In this document: one piece after another, positions 34,858 through 42,746 of the stretch
Numbering within the stretch: the stretch's first letter is position 1
Layout of the letters: each line of letters starts with the position of its first letter
Assembly: GCF_022229005.1 (NCBI RefSeq)
Contig: NZ_JAKKFD010000015.1
Location: 62,001 to 126,000 of the forward strand
From: Micromonospora trifolii
Lineage (GTDB): Bacteria > Actinomycetota > Actinomycetes > Mycobacteriales > Micromonosporaceae
Direction of reading: 5' to 3'
Length of the DNA stretch: 64,000 nucleotides
Made by a program: the position numbers and the translations under genes
Notes under the pieces: generated by a model
Database searches by the model: none
Told to the model about the DNA's origin: nothing
The model's input: the letters and a program-made list of their open reading frames with translations, nothing else

Positions 34858-35456
34858 CGGAGCGCCCCGGCCCGGACCGACTTGCTGGTGCCGGCCGCCG
34901 CGCTGCGCCGGGCGACCGAGTATCGGACGTCGACCACTGTGGTCTCGTTGACCATGTCGAGCCGCTGGACGATGGCGTTGTGCACGCGGGCGTTGAGTAG
35001 TTGCTCCAGCTGGGCGACGAGAGCGACGTGATCGGTGACGGCGGAGTCGAGCACCATGATCTGGTGCCGGTAGTGCCGGAGCAGCCGTCGGTGGTCGCCG
35101 ACGAACATCACCGCGACGATGAGTGCCATCAGGCCTCCGCTGAGCCAGACCGAGGTGGTGCTGAGTGCGCCGAGAATCCCCAGTGCGAGAGCGGAGAAGT
35201 AGTACGCGACCTCGTGCTGGTCGAGCTCCGTCGACCGGAGTCGGATGATGGAGAGCACTCCGAACAGCGCCAGCCCCAGCCCGAGCCCGGCACCGACGTC
35301 GCTGGCGCTCAGCGCGCTCGCCACGGCGAGGACGCCGACGTTGACCCCCAGGTAGGCGACGACCAGGTCGCGCCGGCGGTGCCGGGGGAAGTAGAGCCCG
35401 AAGACGAGCAGCGCCACCGCGCAGATGTCGATCGCGAACAGGACGAGCTGCGACAT
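34854..35456 (-). CDS. DUF4956 membrane protein
   Basis: A 200-residue protein with four membrane helices in its first 120 residues and a soluble C-terminal region that runs to the VTC gene. The core (VAYLGVNVGVLAVA, GLALFGVLSIIRLRSTE, VAYYFSALALGILGAL) matches the DUF4956 family. It has an AGGAGG ribosome site and heads the operon DUF4956-VTC-CotH. By analogy with the yeast VTC complex, in which polymerase and membrane channel are linked, it could be the membrane partner of the VTC protein; that is inference. Confidence 0.92.
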   Translation of the reverse strand: MSQLVLFAIDICAVALLVFGLYFPRHRRRDLVVAYLGVNVGVLAVASALSASDVGAGLGLGLALFGVLSIIRLRSTELDQHEVAYYFSALALGILGALSTTSVWLSGGLMALIVAVMFVGDHRRLLRHYRHQIMVLDSAVTDHVALVAQLEQLLNARVHNAIVQRLDMVNETTVVDVRYSVARRSAAAGTSKSVRAGALR

Positions 35457-35552
35457 CGCTGGGGTTCCTCCTGGTTCACGCCGGAGTGGGCCGACGCCAG
35501 GTCCGCCGTCGCTGCGTGGCGACCTGCGAAGGTGGCCGGACCTCCGGGCTAC

Positions 35553-35574
35553 TTTTCGGTAAACTTTCGGTATT
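35553..35574 (-). promoter_or_regulatory. 11-bp tandem TTTCGGTA direct repeat
   Basis: Two adjacent copies of an 11-bp unit (TTTTCGGTAAA, CTTTCGGTATT) lie about 100 nt upstream of the DUF4956 start, spaced one helical turn apart. A related TTTCG follows. This is likely an operator for the DUF4956-VTC-CotH operon. Confidence 0.45.
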
Positions 35575-35713
35575 TCGTTGGTGACTGTAAGCAGAACATC
35601 AACCGAAGTCAATGTGTGATCCGTGCGCACATGCAGGTCCCGGGGCCGGCTGGCGAGGGTGCGGGGCGCCTGACGTGGGCATGCCCGGGACGTCGCATCG
35701 ACTACCGAGACCG

Positions 35714-35738
35714 CCGAAAGTTTCGGAGTCTTTCGGCC
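35714..35738. promoter_or_regulatory. CCGAAA-G-TTTCGG palindrome plus half-site
   Basis: Perfect 13-bp odd palindrome at 35714-35726 followed by a further CTTTCGG. CGAAA-N-TTTCG boxes are operators of LacI-family repressors of xylan and related polysaccharide use in actinomycetes. It lies between the operon and the beta-helix gene. Confidence 0.45.
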
Positions 35739-35850
35739 TCGGAGCGTCTCGACTGATCAGTTCCTGGTCGCGGGTTGATCGTCGGTCCCGCCCGGGGTCG
35801 CTGAGCCTCCACGTGACCCGCCTTGACGGGTGGGCTCAGCAACTGCGGCG

Positions 35851-35929
35851 CCTATGGAGCTGATGCCGCAAGCGAGTCAGGCGAGGGGGCCGGCAGTCGG
35901 TGATGTCGTAGGCGATTCAGCTCCAAAGG
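35851..35929 (+). repeat. Dispersed palindromic element, copy A (79 bp)
   Basis: The ends CCTATGGAGCTGA and TCAGCTCCAAAGG are near-perfect 13-bp terminal inverted repeats. The same termini, inverted in the genome, bound a 124-bp copy at 59868-59991. Internal sequence also matches near the right end (TGATGTCG-AG-CGATTCAG). There is no coding capacity. This is MITE-like or REP-like. Confidence 0.75.
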
Positions 35930-35942
35930 AAGGCCGGAGCAC

Positions 35943-36000
35943 CGACGCTCCCTGGCCCGACGCTCCCTGGCCCGACGCTCCCTGGCCCGGCGCTCCCTGG
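35943..36000 (+). repeat. 15-bp tandem repeat, about 3.9 copies
   Basis: The unit CGACGCTCCCTGGCC occurs three times exactly, then once more with one change and cut short. Length is a multiple of three, but no supported gene covers it. Confidence 0.8.
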
Positions 36001-36400
36001 GTCGCCCCGACTGCACGCGACGTTCAGCGCCCCCGCGCTGCGGGCAAGCCCCACGCCACCGTCCGGTCGCCGGCCGTCGAGGCGTGTGCGAGTGGTCGCG
36101 GGCCTCCACGGCGAGCCCACGTCGTCGCTGGGGATTCGTCGGACGACGTAGGCAGAGGTGCGCGGACGGCATGGTTGATCTGCCCGATCCGACGGCATTT
36201 CTGCATAGACGCCCTCCAATTGCCGGTTGCATTGGTCAGACGTGTGACCTACGCTCCCAGTAAGAATTTCGGGGCGGTTAACAAAGAGTGCGGTCGGGGC
36301 GACGGAAGTCCCCGCCGGCCCTTAGTGGCGTCGCTGTTCCGTACTCGTCGCTCGATACGCACTTTGGGCACCACATCGACGACCAGTGAGAGGAACAGAC

Positions 36401-39103
36401 GTGAAGTCAGCCATATCCACCGCTCGAATGTCAGTGTTGGCGGTGGCGGCGCTTGTCGCCGCCACACTGCCGGCAGTGCTGACAAACCAACTGCCGGCCT
36501 CGGCCGCGGTCCAGGCGACCTACTATGTAGCCCCGGGCGGTAACGACGCCAATCCGGGCACTCTGGAGTCGCCATTCCGGACTGTCCAACGCGCCCGGGA
36601 CGTCGTTCGTACGGTAAACACGAACATGACCGGCGACGTCAACGTCTACCTCCGTGGTGGCACCTATCCGGTCAGCAGCACCGTCGAATTCGGAACGAGC
36701 GACTCCGGCACCAACGGATTCCGGGTCAGCTACGCGGCCTACAGCAACGAGAAGCCCGTCCTCGACGGTGGCGTCCAGGTGACCGGGTGGAGCCAGCACA
36801 GCGGCAACATCTGGAAGGCTCCGCTCGACCGCGCCAACAAGCTGCGGGCGCTCTACGTCAATGACAAGCGCGCGTTCATGGCGTCGAAGACGATCAGCTC
36901 GGCGGGCTGTTACGGGACGTACAACATCACCGCCAACCAGGCCTCCTGGGCCTGGGAGTCGGGCTCGCAGTGCGACGGCGCGAAATACGGCCTGAACGAC
37001 TTCCCGGCCGTCGCCAACAACCAGGACGACATCGAGATCGAGACCGGAACGACCTGGACCACTGCCATCGTGGGCGTCCGCCAGGTGACCACGAGTTCCG
37101 ACGGCGCGAACCGGGTCGCTCTCTTCCAGCAACCCGGGGCGGCCATCGCCCAGGGTTCGTTCAACGGCAACGCCCAGGTGGGTGGCACTCACAAGCTCAT
37201 GAACGCCTACGAGTTCCTCGACGCCCCCGGGGAGTTCTACTTCGACAAGACCAGCCGCACGCTCTACTACTACAAGGCCAGCGCCGAGAACATGTCGACA
37301 GCGACGGTCTACGCGCCGAACAACGTCTCCACAGTGCTGCGGGTCGCCGGCACCTCGACGAGCAGCCACGCGCGCAACATCACGTTCTCCGGCCTGACGG
37401 TGCAGCACTCCGATTGGAACCTGGTCAACGTCGCAGGCTCGGTCCTCAAGCAGGCGCAGCAGGGCAATCTGAGCGCGAACGTGTACGCCAAGGGCAACTT
37501 CCACGTCTACCACTACCGCAACGTCGACGTGGTCCCCGGCATCGTCCAGGTGCAGAACGCCGACGGGATCCTCCTGCAACGCAACCGGATCCAGCACACC
37601 GGTGCCGACGGGATCAGCATGGTCAACGACGTGCAGAGCACGCAGTTGATCGGCAACCACACCAACGACGTCGCCGGGTCCGCGATCCTCGTGGGCCATC
37701 CGCAGCACGTCTACATCGGCGACGGCACGTCGACCAACCGGGAGAAGTACTCCGCGTCGGTCGAGGGGCTACCGAAGAACATCGACATCAAGAACAACTA
37801 CCTCTACGACAGCGCGGTTCTGTTCAACGGGCACAGCCCCATCTCCGCGTACTTCGTCGACACCCTCACCATCCAGCGCAACCGGATCGAGAAGACCCCG
37901 TGGTCCGGCATCACGCTCGGCTGGGGCTGGTGGAACTTCGACGGGTCGTCGGGCTCGATCGTGCCGAACCGACCGACCACCACGGCGAGAAACAACACCA
38001 TCAGCTACAACCACATCATCGACACTGTGCAGCGCCTCAGCGACACGGCCCCCATTTACACGCTCGGGAGCCAGCCCGGGACCACCATCACCAACAACTA
38101 TCTCCAGGGTGTTCCGTCGGGCCACAAGTACGGACTGCACCCGGATGAGGGATCGGCGTTCATCACGTTCCGCGACAACGTCCTGAGTATCGACAAGAAC
38201 GTCACCTGGATGATCAATTCGGACGACTTCGGGCGGAAGCACGATCTGAGCATCACGCAGATCTACGGCCCGATCAACAAGGTCTCGAACAAGAATCTGC
38301 CGAACAGCACCGTCGCCGACATCCTCGTCTCGTCCGACTATGTCTGGCCGGCGGCGGCATACGGCATAGCCGCGAACTCCGGCCTTGAGGACGCCTACCG
38401 GGACGTCATTCCGGCGAGCAATTTCTCCGCACCGAACTATGTGCTGCCAGCCAGCACCTTCGTCACCAGTGCCACGGCGTCGATCCCGATCCGGAGCATC
38501 GGCGACGCCACCAAGTCGGTCTGGTTGGCGCCGTACGGCACGACCACCTTCACCGCCGGGGCGACGATGACCAGGGCAGCCGGCACCGCCACGTCCATCG
38601 CCGTGCCGGCAACTCAGGGCGAGTACCGGCTCTACGTCGTCGACGCACAGGGCAACCGGTCGGCCGAGTCGACAGCGATCGTCCGGCAGCAGCAGGGCGG
38701 TGGCAGCGGTACGGGGAGTGGACAACTCGTGGGTGCCCAGTCCGGTCGCTGTGCCGAGGTGCCCAACTCCTCGACCACCAACGGCACCCAGACCCAACTC
38801 TGGGACTGCTCCACGGGCACCAACCAGCGGTGGACCCAGACCGCCAGCAAGCAACTGACCGTGTATGGCAACAAGTGCCTGGACGCCTCCGGGGCCGGCA
38901 CGGCCAACGGCACCGCGGTCATCATCTGGGACTGCCACAGCGGGCTCAACCAGCAGTGGAACCTCAACGCCAACGGCACCGTGACGAACGCCCAGTCCGG
39001 GCTCTGCCTCGACGCCAATGGCGCCGCCACCGCCAACGGCACCAAGCTCATCCTCTGGTCCTGCAACGGCGGCACGAACCAGCGGTGGACGCTGCGTAGC
39101 TGA
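36401..39103 (+). CDS. Secreted right-handed beta-helix protein with ricin-B lectin tail
   Basis: A 900-residue exported protein starting at GTG with GAGAGG 7 nt upstream. The signal ends near ASA-AVQ. The body (residues about 40-740) starts with YYVAPGGNDANPGT, the common opening of secreted parallel beta-helix enzymes. It contains repeated Asn-ladder turns (NADGILLQRNRIQHTGADGI, NNYLYDS, then NRIEKTPWSGIT). HSDWNLVN and the overall layout recall the GH141/GH120-type group. The last 130 residues are a ricin-B/CBM13 trefoil with QxW repeats (NQRWT, NQQWN, NQRWT). A polysaccharide-degrading role is likely; the exact bond is unknown. It is followed by a strong hairpin. Confidence 0.88.
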   Translation: MKSAISTARMSVLAVAALVAATLPAVLTNQLPASAAVQATYYVAPGGNDANPGTLESPFRTVQRARDVVRTVNTNMTGDVNVYLRGGTYPVSSTVEFGTSDSGTNGFRVSYAAYSNEKPVLDGGVQVTGWSQHSGNIWKAPLDRANKLRALYVNDKRAFMASKTISSAGCYGTYNITANQASWAWESGSQCDGAKYGLNDFPAVANNQDDIEIETGTTWTTAIVGVRQVTTSSDGANRVALFQQPGAAIAQGSFNGNAQVGGTHKLMNAYEFLDAPGEFYFDKTSRTLYYYKASAENMSTATVYAPNNVSTVLRVAGTSTSSHARNITFSGLTVQHSDWNLVNVAGSVLKQAQQGNLSANVYAKGNFHVYHYRNVDVVPGIVQVQNADGILLQRNRIQHTGADGISMVNDVQSTQLIGNHTNDVAGSAILVGHPQHVYIGDGTSTNREKYSASVEGLPKNIDIKNNYLYDSAVLFNGHSPISAYFVDTLTIQRNRIEKTPWSGITLGWGWWNFDGSSGSIVPNRPTTTARNNTISYNHIIDTVQRLSDTAPIYTLGSQPGTTITNNYLQGVPSGHKYGLHPDEGSAFITFRDNVLSIDKNVTWMINSDDFGRKHDLSITQIYGPINKVSNKNLPNSTVADILVSSDYVWPAAAYGIAANSGLEDAYRDVIPASNFSAPNYVLPASTFVTSATASIPIRSIGDATKSVWLAPYGTTTFTAGATMTRAAGTATSIAVPATQGEYRLYVVDAQGNRSAESTAIVRQQQGGGSGTGSGQLVGAQSGRCAEVPNSSTTNGTQTQLWDCSTGTNQRWTQTASKQLTVYGNKCLDASGAGTANGTAVIIWDCHSGLNQQWNLNANGTVTNAQSGLCLDANGAATANGTKLILWSCNGGTNQRWTLRS

Positions 39104-39115
39104 CCCGACCAGACT

Positions 39116-39147
39116 CCGGGGCCAGGCCGACACGGGCCTGGCCCCGG
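39116..39147. terminator. Bidirectional hairpin terminator
   Basis: Perfect 13-bp stem with a 6-nt loop between the convergent beta-helix and DUF1996 genes. It ends one base before the DUF1996 stop codon. Confidence 0.8.
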
Positions 39148-40338
39148 CTACTTTTGATAGCCGTAGTTGTCGCAGGTCCGGCGTCCCTGGACGCAGTTCC
39201 TGGTGCGCTTGTTCATGGTGTTGACGTCCCACATCACGAACGCGTCGCCGTGCATCGACGAGGCGCTCTTGCCCTCCTTGTCGGAGGAGAGGTAGTAGCC
39301 CGCCGGGGTGCCCTTCGCCGGGTACTGGATGTCGAAGGTTATCGCCGGGATCCGGACCGGGTGACTGGTCGGGCAGGAGTTGCCGCTGCCGTACGCCACA
39401 TGGTCCTTGTGGTTGGGGCTGTCCAGGTGCTTGCCGTCCCAGCAGTCCGGGAACTGCATCATGAAGTGCAGCGTCGCGTCGCCCCCGCAGATCGGCCAGT
39501 TGCCGTTGGTGCTGCGGGCGATGCCGTCGAGGTCACCGGGGCCGTAGAAGGCGCAGTAGAACTGGCCGGTCGCGCCGCGCGGGGTCGGCTTCTTCTTCTT
39601 GGCGTCACCGGAGATCATGCGCAGGCCGTTGGGCATCGGCATCTGGCCGGTCGAGTTCTTGGCGAGCGAGCGGTAGTAGACCCGGAACCCGGTGGTCTCG
39701 ACCGGCTTTCCCGTCGCGTTGTCGTAGAGCGTGGGCACCCAGTAGGCGGAGTGGTCCTGGACCGGCTTGCAGGAGGTGGCAGTGAACTTCGTCAGGTCCC
39801 CGGCGACGGTGTTCGCGTCGACGGCCTTGTTGCCGACGAACGAGTGCATGTGTGACGCGCCCGGGAGTCCGGGGGCGACGATCGGGTCATCCGGTAGCCG
39901 GTGGCTGTACTGGCAGTCCGCCCGGAACTCCGGCAGGTTGCCCACCCCGGACGGGACGGGGTCGATCGTCAACGCCCGGTACGCGTCGGCCTGCGCCTTC
40001 CAGGCTGCCCGGTCGACCGGAATCCAGCCGGTTGCCGGGACCTTCGGCGCGGCTGCGGTCGACGGCGTCGCGCCGGGCGACGGGGTCGTGGAGGCTGACG
40101 GCGTCGCGGAGGCCGACACCGCCACGCCGGTCGCCGCCGGCTGCCCGGCCGGTGACGACGGGTAGTCGAGGGCGTTGGCCGCGTTCGACGGCTCGGGCTG
40201 CGGTGCGCCTGAACCCAGGTACACGCCCCCCGCCGCGATGACGAGTACGGCCGCCGCGCCGACGGCCACACCCAGCCTGTTGCGGCCGAGCCAGCCAGGG
40301 ACGCGATGACGGGGCGGTGGCGCGCTGTCGTACGACAC
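39148..40338 (-). CDS. DUF1996-domain secreted or anchored protein
   Basis: A 396-residue protein with a membrane segment at about residues 20-42. A low-complexity Ala/Ser/Thr/Pro stalk follows (about 45-95). The DUF1996 domain begins around 120 (FRADCQYSHRLPDDP, SHMHSFVGN) and ends near residue 380 (FVMWDVNTMNKRTRNC). DUF1996 is found in fungal and actinomycete extracellular proteins, usually near lytic or carbohydrate enzymes; no activity is established. Conserved His and Cys residues suggest a metal site. GTG at 40338 has GGGAG 5 nt upstream; TTG and GTG further upstream are alternatives. Confidence 0.88.
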   Translation of the reverse strand: MSYDSAPPPRHRVPGWLGRNRLGVAVGAAAVLVIAAGGVYLGSGAPQPEPSNAANALDYPSSPAGQPAATGVAVSASATPSASTTPSPGATPSTAAAPKVPATGWIPVDRAAWKAQADAYRALTIDPVPSGVGNLPEFRADCQYSHRLPDDPIVAPGLPGASHMHSFVGNKAVDANTVAGDLTKFTATSCKPVQDHSAYWVPTLYDNATGKPVETTGFRVYYRSLAKNSTGQMPMPNGLRMISGDAKKKKPTPRGATGQFYCAFYGPGDLDGIARSTNGNWPICGGDATLHFMMQFPDCWDGKHLDSPNHKDHVAYGSGNSCPTSHPVRIPAITFDIQYPAKGTPAGYYLSSDKEGKSASSMHGDAFVMWDVNTMNKRTRNCVQGRRTCDNYGYQK

Positions 40339-40513
40339 TGTCACTCCCAACGAGTGGACGCCAGGATGACCCGAACGGCCACGGCGGCCGAATGCTAGGC
40401 GCTTCCGGCCCGCGCCCGGAAGGTCTTTAAACCTTCCTTAAAGTACGCGGGCCCTGTCCGGCAAATGTCGGTTGCGGAGGTGCTGCCGGACAGCGCGCGG
40501 GTAATGCTGGGCG

Positions 40514-40810
40514 ATGACATCAACCTGGAAGCCCCACGAGAAGCACGGCGGCCTGTCGGACAAGGACAAGCGCGAGCTGCCGGAGAGCGTCTTCGCGTTC
40601 CCCGACAAACGCAAGGAACCGATGACCGATGCCAGCCACGTCCGCAACGCCATCGCCCGGTTCGATCAGGTGCAGGGCGTCACCGACAAGGACCGCGACC
40701 TGGCCTTCCAGAACATTCTCGCCGCCGCCAAGCACTACGGTGTCGACGTCGCCGAGACGAACTGGCGCCAACTCGGCAAACTCCCGCACACGCCGAACCC
40801 CGCCCACTGA
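40514..40810 (+). CDS. DUF6582-like small protein
   Basis: A 98-residue soluble, charged protein. The central stretch LPESVFAFPDKRKEP followed by TDASHVRNAIARFDQVQGVT is the hallmark of a small family (DUF6582) of unknown role that also occurs in phages and actinomycetes. It is alone, 63 nt before the FUSC gene. Confidence 0.85.
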   Translation: MTSTWKPHEKHGGLSDKDKRELPESVFAFPDKRKEPMTDASHVRNAIARFDQVQGVTDKDRDLAFQNILAAAKHYGVDVAETNWRQLGKLPHTPNPAH

Positions 40811-40872
40811 CGGGACACCACACCATTCAGCTCTGGCCGGATAGGTACGTCTCCGCCGGGTAAGCGGCGCGG

Positions 40873-42087
40873 ATGCCCGCCACGCAGGAGCCGGCAGCTG
40901 ACAACGACCCGCCCCCGCACGGGGTGTCCCGGGTCGACCGAACGTGGGACGGCCTGCGCGAGCGGGTGCGGCACGGGGTGCGCTCCCGCGCCTGGCGCCT
41001 GCGCCTCTACGGGCTCCTCGCCGTGCAGGCCGGCGTCGCCGCGACGATCGCCTGGTTCGTGGGGGCCCAGTTCCTGGACAACCCCGCCCCGGTGCTCGCG
41101 CCCACCACAGCTGTCGGCATCGTGGCCGCCGCGATGGGCTCACGCCTGCGGCGCACCATCGAGCTGCTGGTCGGGGTCGTTCTCGGGCTCGCCGTCGGCG
41201 ACGCGGTCATGCCGCTGTTCGGCATCGGGCCCTGGCAGACCGGCCTGGTCGTCGTACTGGCGATCATCGTCGCCATCCTGCTCAAGGGAGGTGGCTCCCT
41301 GCTCACCCAGGCCGGTGGCACAGCGGTGCTCATCGCCACACTGGAACCGCCAGTGCGTGACCTGTCCGTTCCTCGCTTCGTCGATGCCGCGGTCGGCGGC
41401 TTGGTCGGGTTGGCGGTCGGTCTGCTGGTGGTGCCCATCCACCCGCAACGGACCGTGCGGCGTCTGGCCGAACCCGTCCTCGACCCGGCCATCGCCGCCA
41501 TGCATGACCTGGCCGGGGCGCTACGCCTTCGGGATCTTGACGGCGCACAGCGGAGCCTGGATGCGTTACGCGGTCTCGGCTCCCGGCTGACCGTGCTCGA
41601 CGAGGGCCTGGGCGCCGCACAGGAGGTGGTGAGACTGGCACCACTGCGCTGGCGGGAGCGCCCATCCCTGGCCTACTACACCGATGCCGTCCGACATATG
41701 GAACGCACCCTGTACAGCTTGCGAGCGATCGCGAGGAGGCTCACCAGGGCCCTGCGGGACGGCGAACCGGTGCCGGACGAGTTTCCCGCGGCCATCGACC
41801 TGCTGGCCGACAGCGTGCAGACGCTGCGATGCGCGATCCGCGCCCGGGCCGAGCCGCAACAGGCGCGCCAGCAGATCCTGACCGCCGTCGAGCTGGTCGG
41901 TAAGGCGCAGGGACCCGCGGCGTCGGACCCCACCCGCCCGCACACCCACCGGCTGGGCTACTCCGGCATGATCGCTGCGGGTGACTTCCGCACGTCGGCA
42001 CACGACCTGTTGATGGCCAGCGGGCTGAACGCCGACGAGGCCGCAGCGTTGGTGCGGCGGACGGCGGACCGGGACGAGTGGGACTGA
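40873..42087 (+). CDS. FUSC-family membrane protein (aromatic acid exporter-like)
   Basis: A 404-residue protein. Six hydrophobic helices lie in residues about 45-200 (VQAGVAATIAWFVG, TTAVGIVAAAMGSRLRRTIE, VGVVLGLAVGDAV). A long soluble helical C-terminal half of about 200 residues follows. This is a single FUSC/ArAE unit, as in actinomycete homologues; relatives are linked to efflux of aromatic acids, but the substrate here is unknown. ATG start without a strong ribosome site. Confidence 0.88.
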   Translation: MPATQEPAADNDPPPHGVSRVDRTWDGLRERVRHGVRSRAWRLRLYGLLAVQAGVAATIAWFVGAQFLDNPAPVLAPTTAVGIVAAAMGSRLRRTIELLVGVVLGLAVGDAVMPLFGIGPWQTGLVVVLAIIVAILLKGGGSLLTQAGGTAVLIATLEPPVRDLSVPRFVDAAVGGLVGLAVGLLVVPIHPQRTVRRLAEPVLDPAIAAMHDLAGALRLRDLDGAQRSLDALRGLGSRLTVLDEGLGAAQEVVRLAPLRWRERPSLAYYTDAVRHMERTLYSLRAIARRLTRALRDGEPVPDEFPAAIDLLADSVQTLRCAIRARAEPQQARQQILTAVELVGKAQGPAASDPTRPHTHRLGYSGMIAAGDFRTSAHDLLMASGLNADEAAALVRRTADRDEWD

Positions 42088-42156
42088 CCCACCCCGGCAC
42101 CTCCGCCACTGTCGCCGAGCCCCCAGCCGCGCGTCGGGAACGCCGCGCGCGCCCCC

Positions 42157-42582
42157 TCAGGTGGTCTTCAGTGAGGCGAGGACGTCGAGGTAGTGCGGGT
42201 TCTTCATGACCCCCAGCACGTTGCCGAACGGGTCGACCACCGCCGCGGTGATGAACCCCTCGTCTCCGTGCGGAGTGATCGGCTGGTACTCCGTGGCACC
42301 CATCGCCAGCAGCCGCTCGACTGTCGCGTCAAGGTCGTCGACGTACCAGTGCATGACCACGCCGCCGGGTCCGGTCGCCGCGCCGGCCGGTGCGAACTTG
42401 CGATCGATGATGCCCAGTTCGGCCTGGTAGTCCCCGATGCGAAACTCGGTGTAGGCCGGGCGTCCGTCGGGGCCGGGGCGCATGAAGTACGCCTCGACGC
42501 CGAGGAAGTCCGCGTACCAGGCGGTGGCCGCTTCCACGTCGTCCGCCCAGATGTTCAGGGTGGCGAATCCTCGCAGGCTCAT
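42157..42582 (-). CDS. VOC (glyoxalase-like) protein
   Basis: A 141-residue protein with two beta-alpha-beta-beta-beta repeats of the vicinal oxygen chelate fold: FATLNIWADDVEAATAWYAD at the N-terminus and MHWYVDDLDATVERLLAMGA in the middle, then VDPFGNVLGVM. Metal-ligand His/Glu positions are partly present. It could be a dioxygenase, resistance or epimerase-type member. GAGAGGAC lies upstream of ATG. It is divergent from the GH15 gene. Confidence 0.9.
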   Translation of the reverse strand: MSLRGFATLNIWADDVEAATAWYADFLGVEAYFMRPGPDGRPAYTEFRIGDYQAELGIIDRKFAPAGAATGPGGVVMHWYVDDLDATVERLLAMGATEYQPITPHGDEGFITAAVVDPFGNVLGVMKNPHYLDVLASLKTT

Positions 42583-42746
42583 CGGGTGTCCTCTCGTCGA
42601 TGTCGTCGGTGGTGACGCTATCGACGATTGCGGAAGGTGTGCTTCCGCAATGAGCGGTGGTCTCGACCGTGTCCAGCCGCGGGCCGCATCTTTCGACGGT
42701 GCCCGGGTAGTCGCCGCCATTGCCAGTACTGATGGCGGGGGACAGC

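Larger units (their letters stand above)
35457..36400. other. 944-bp repeat-rich intergenic region
   Basis: There is no supported gene on either strand; open frames lack ribosome sites and domains. It contains TTTCGG-type direct and inverted repeats near the DUF4956 start, a dispersed palindromic element, and a 15-bp tandem repeat. The last 160 bases before the beta-helix gene are AT-richer and presumably hold its promoter. Confidence 0.7.

Noticed and set aside
35830..36543. Open frame giving DAPWP repeats
   Set aside because: No ribosome site, it runs across a repeat element and overlaps the start of a well-supported beta-helix gene in another frame.
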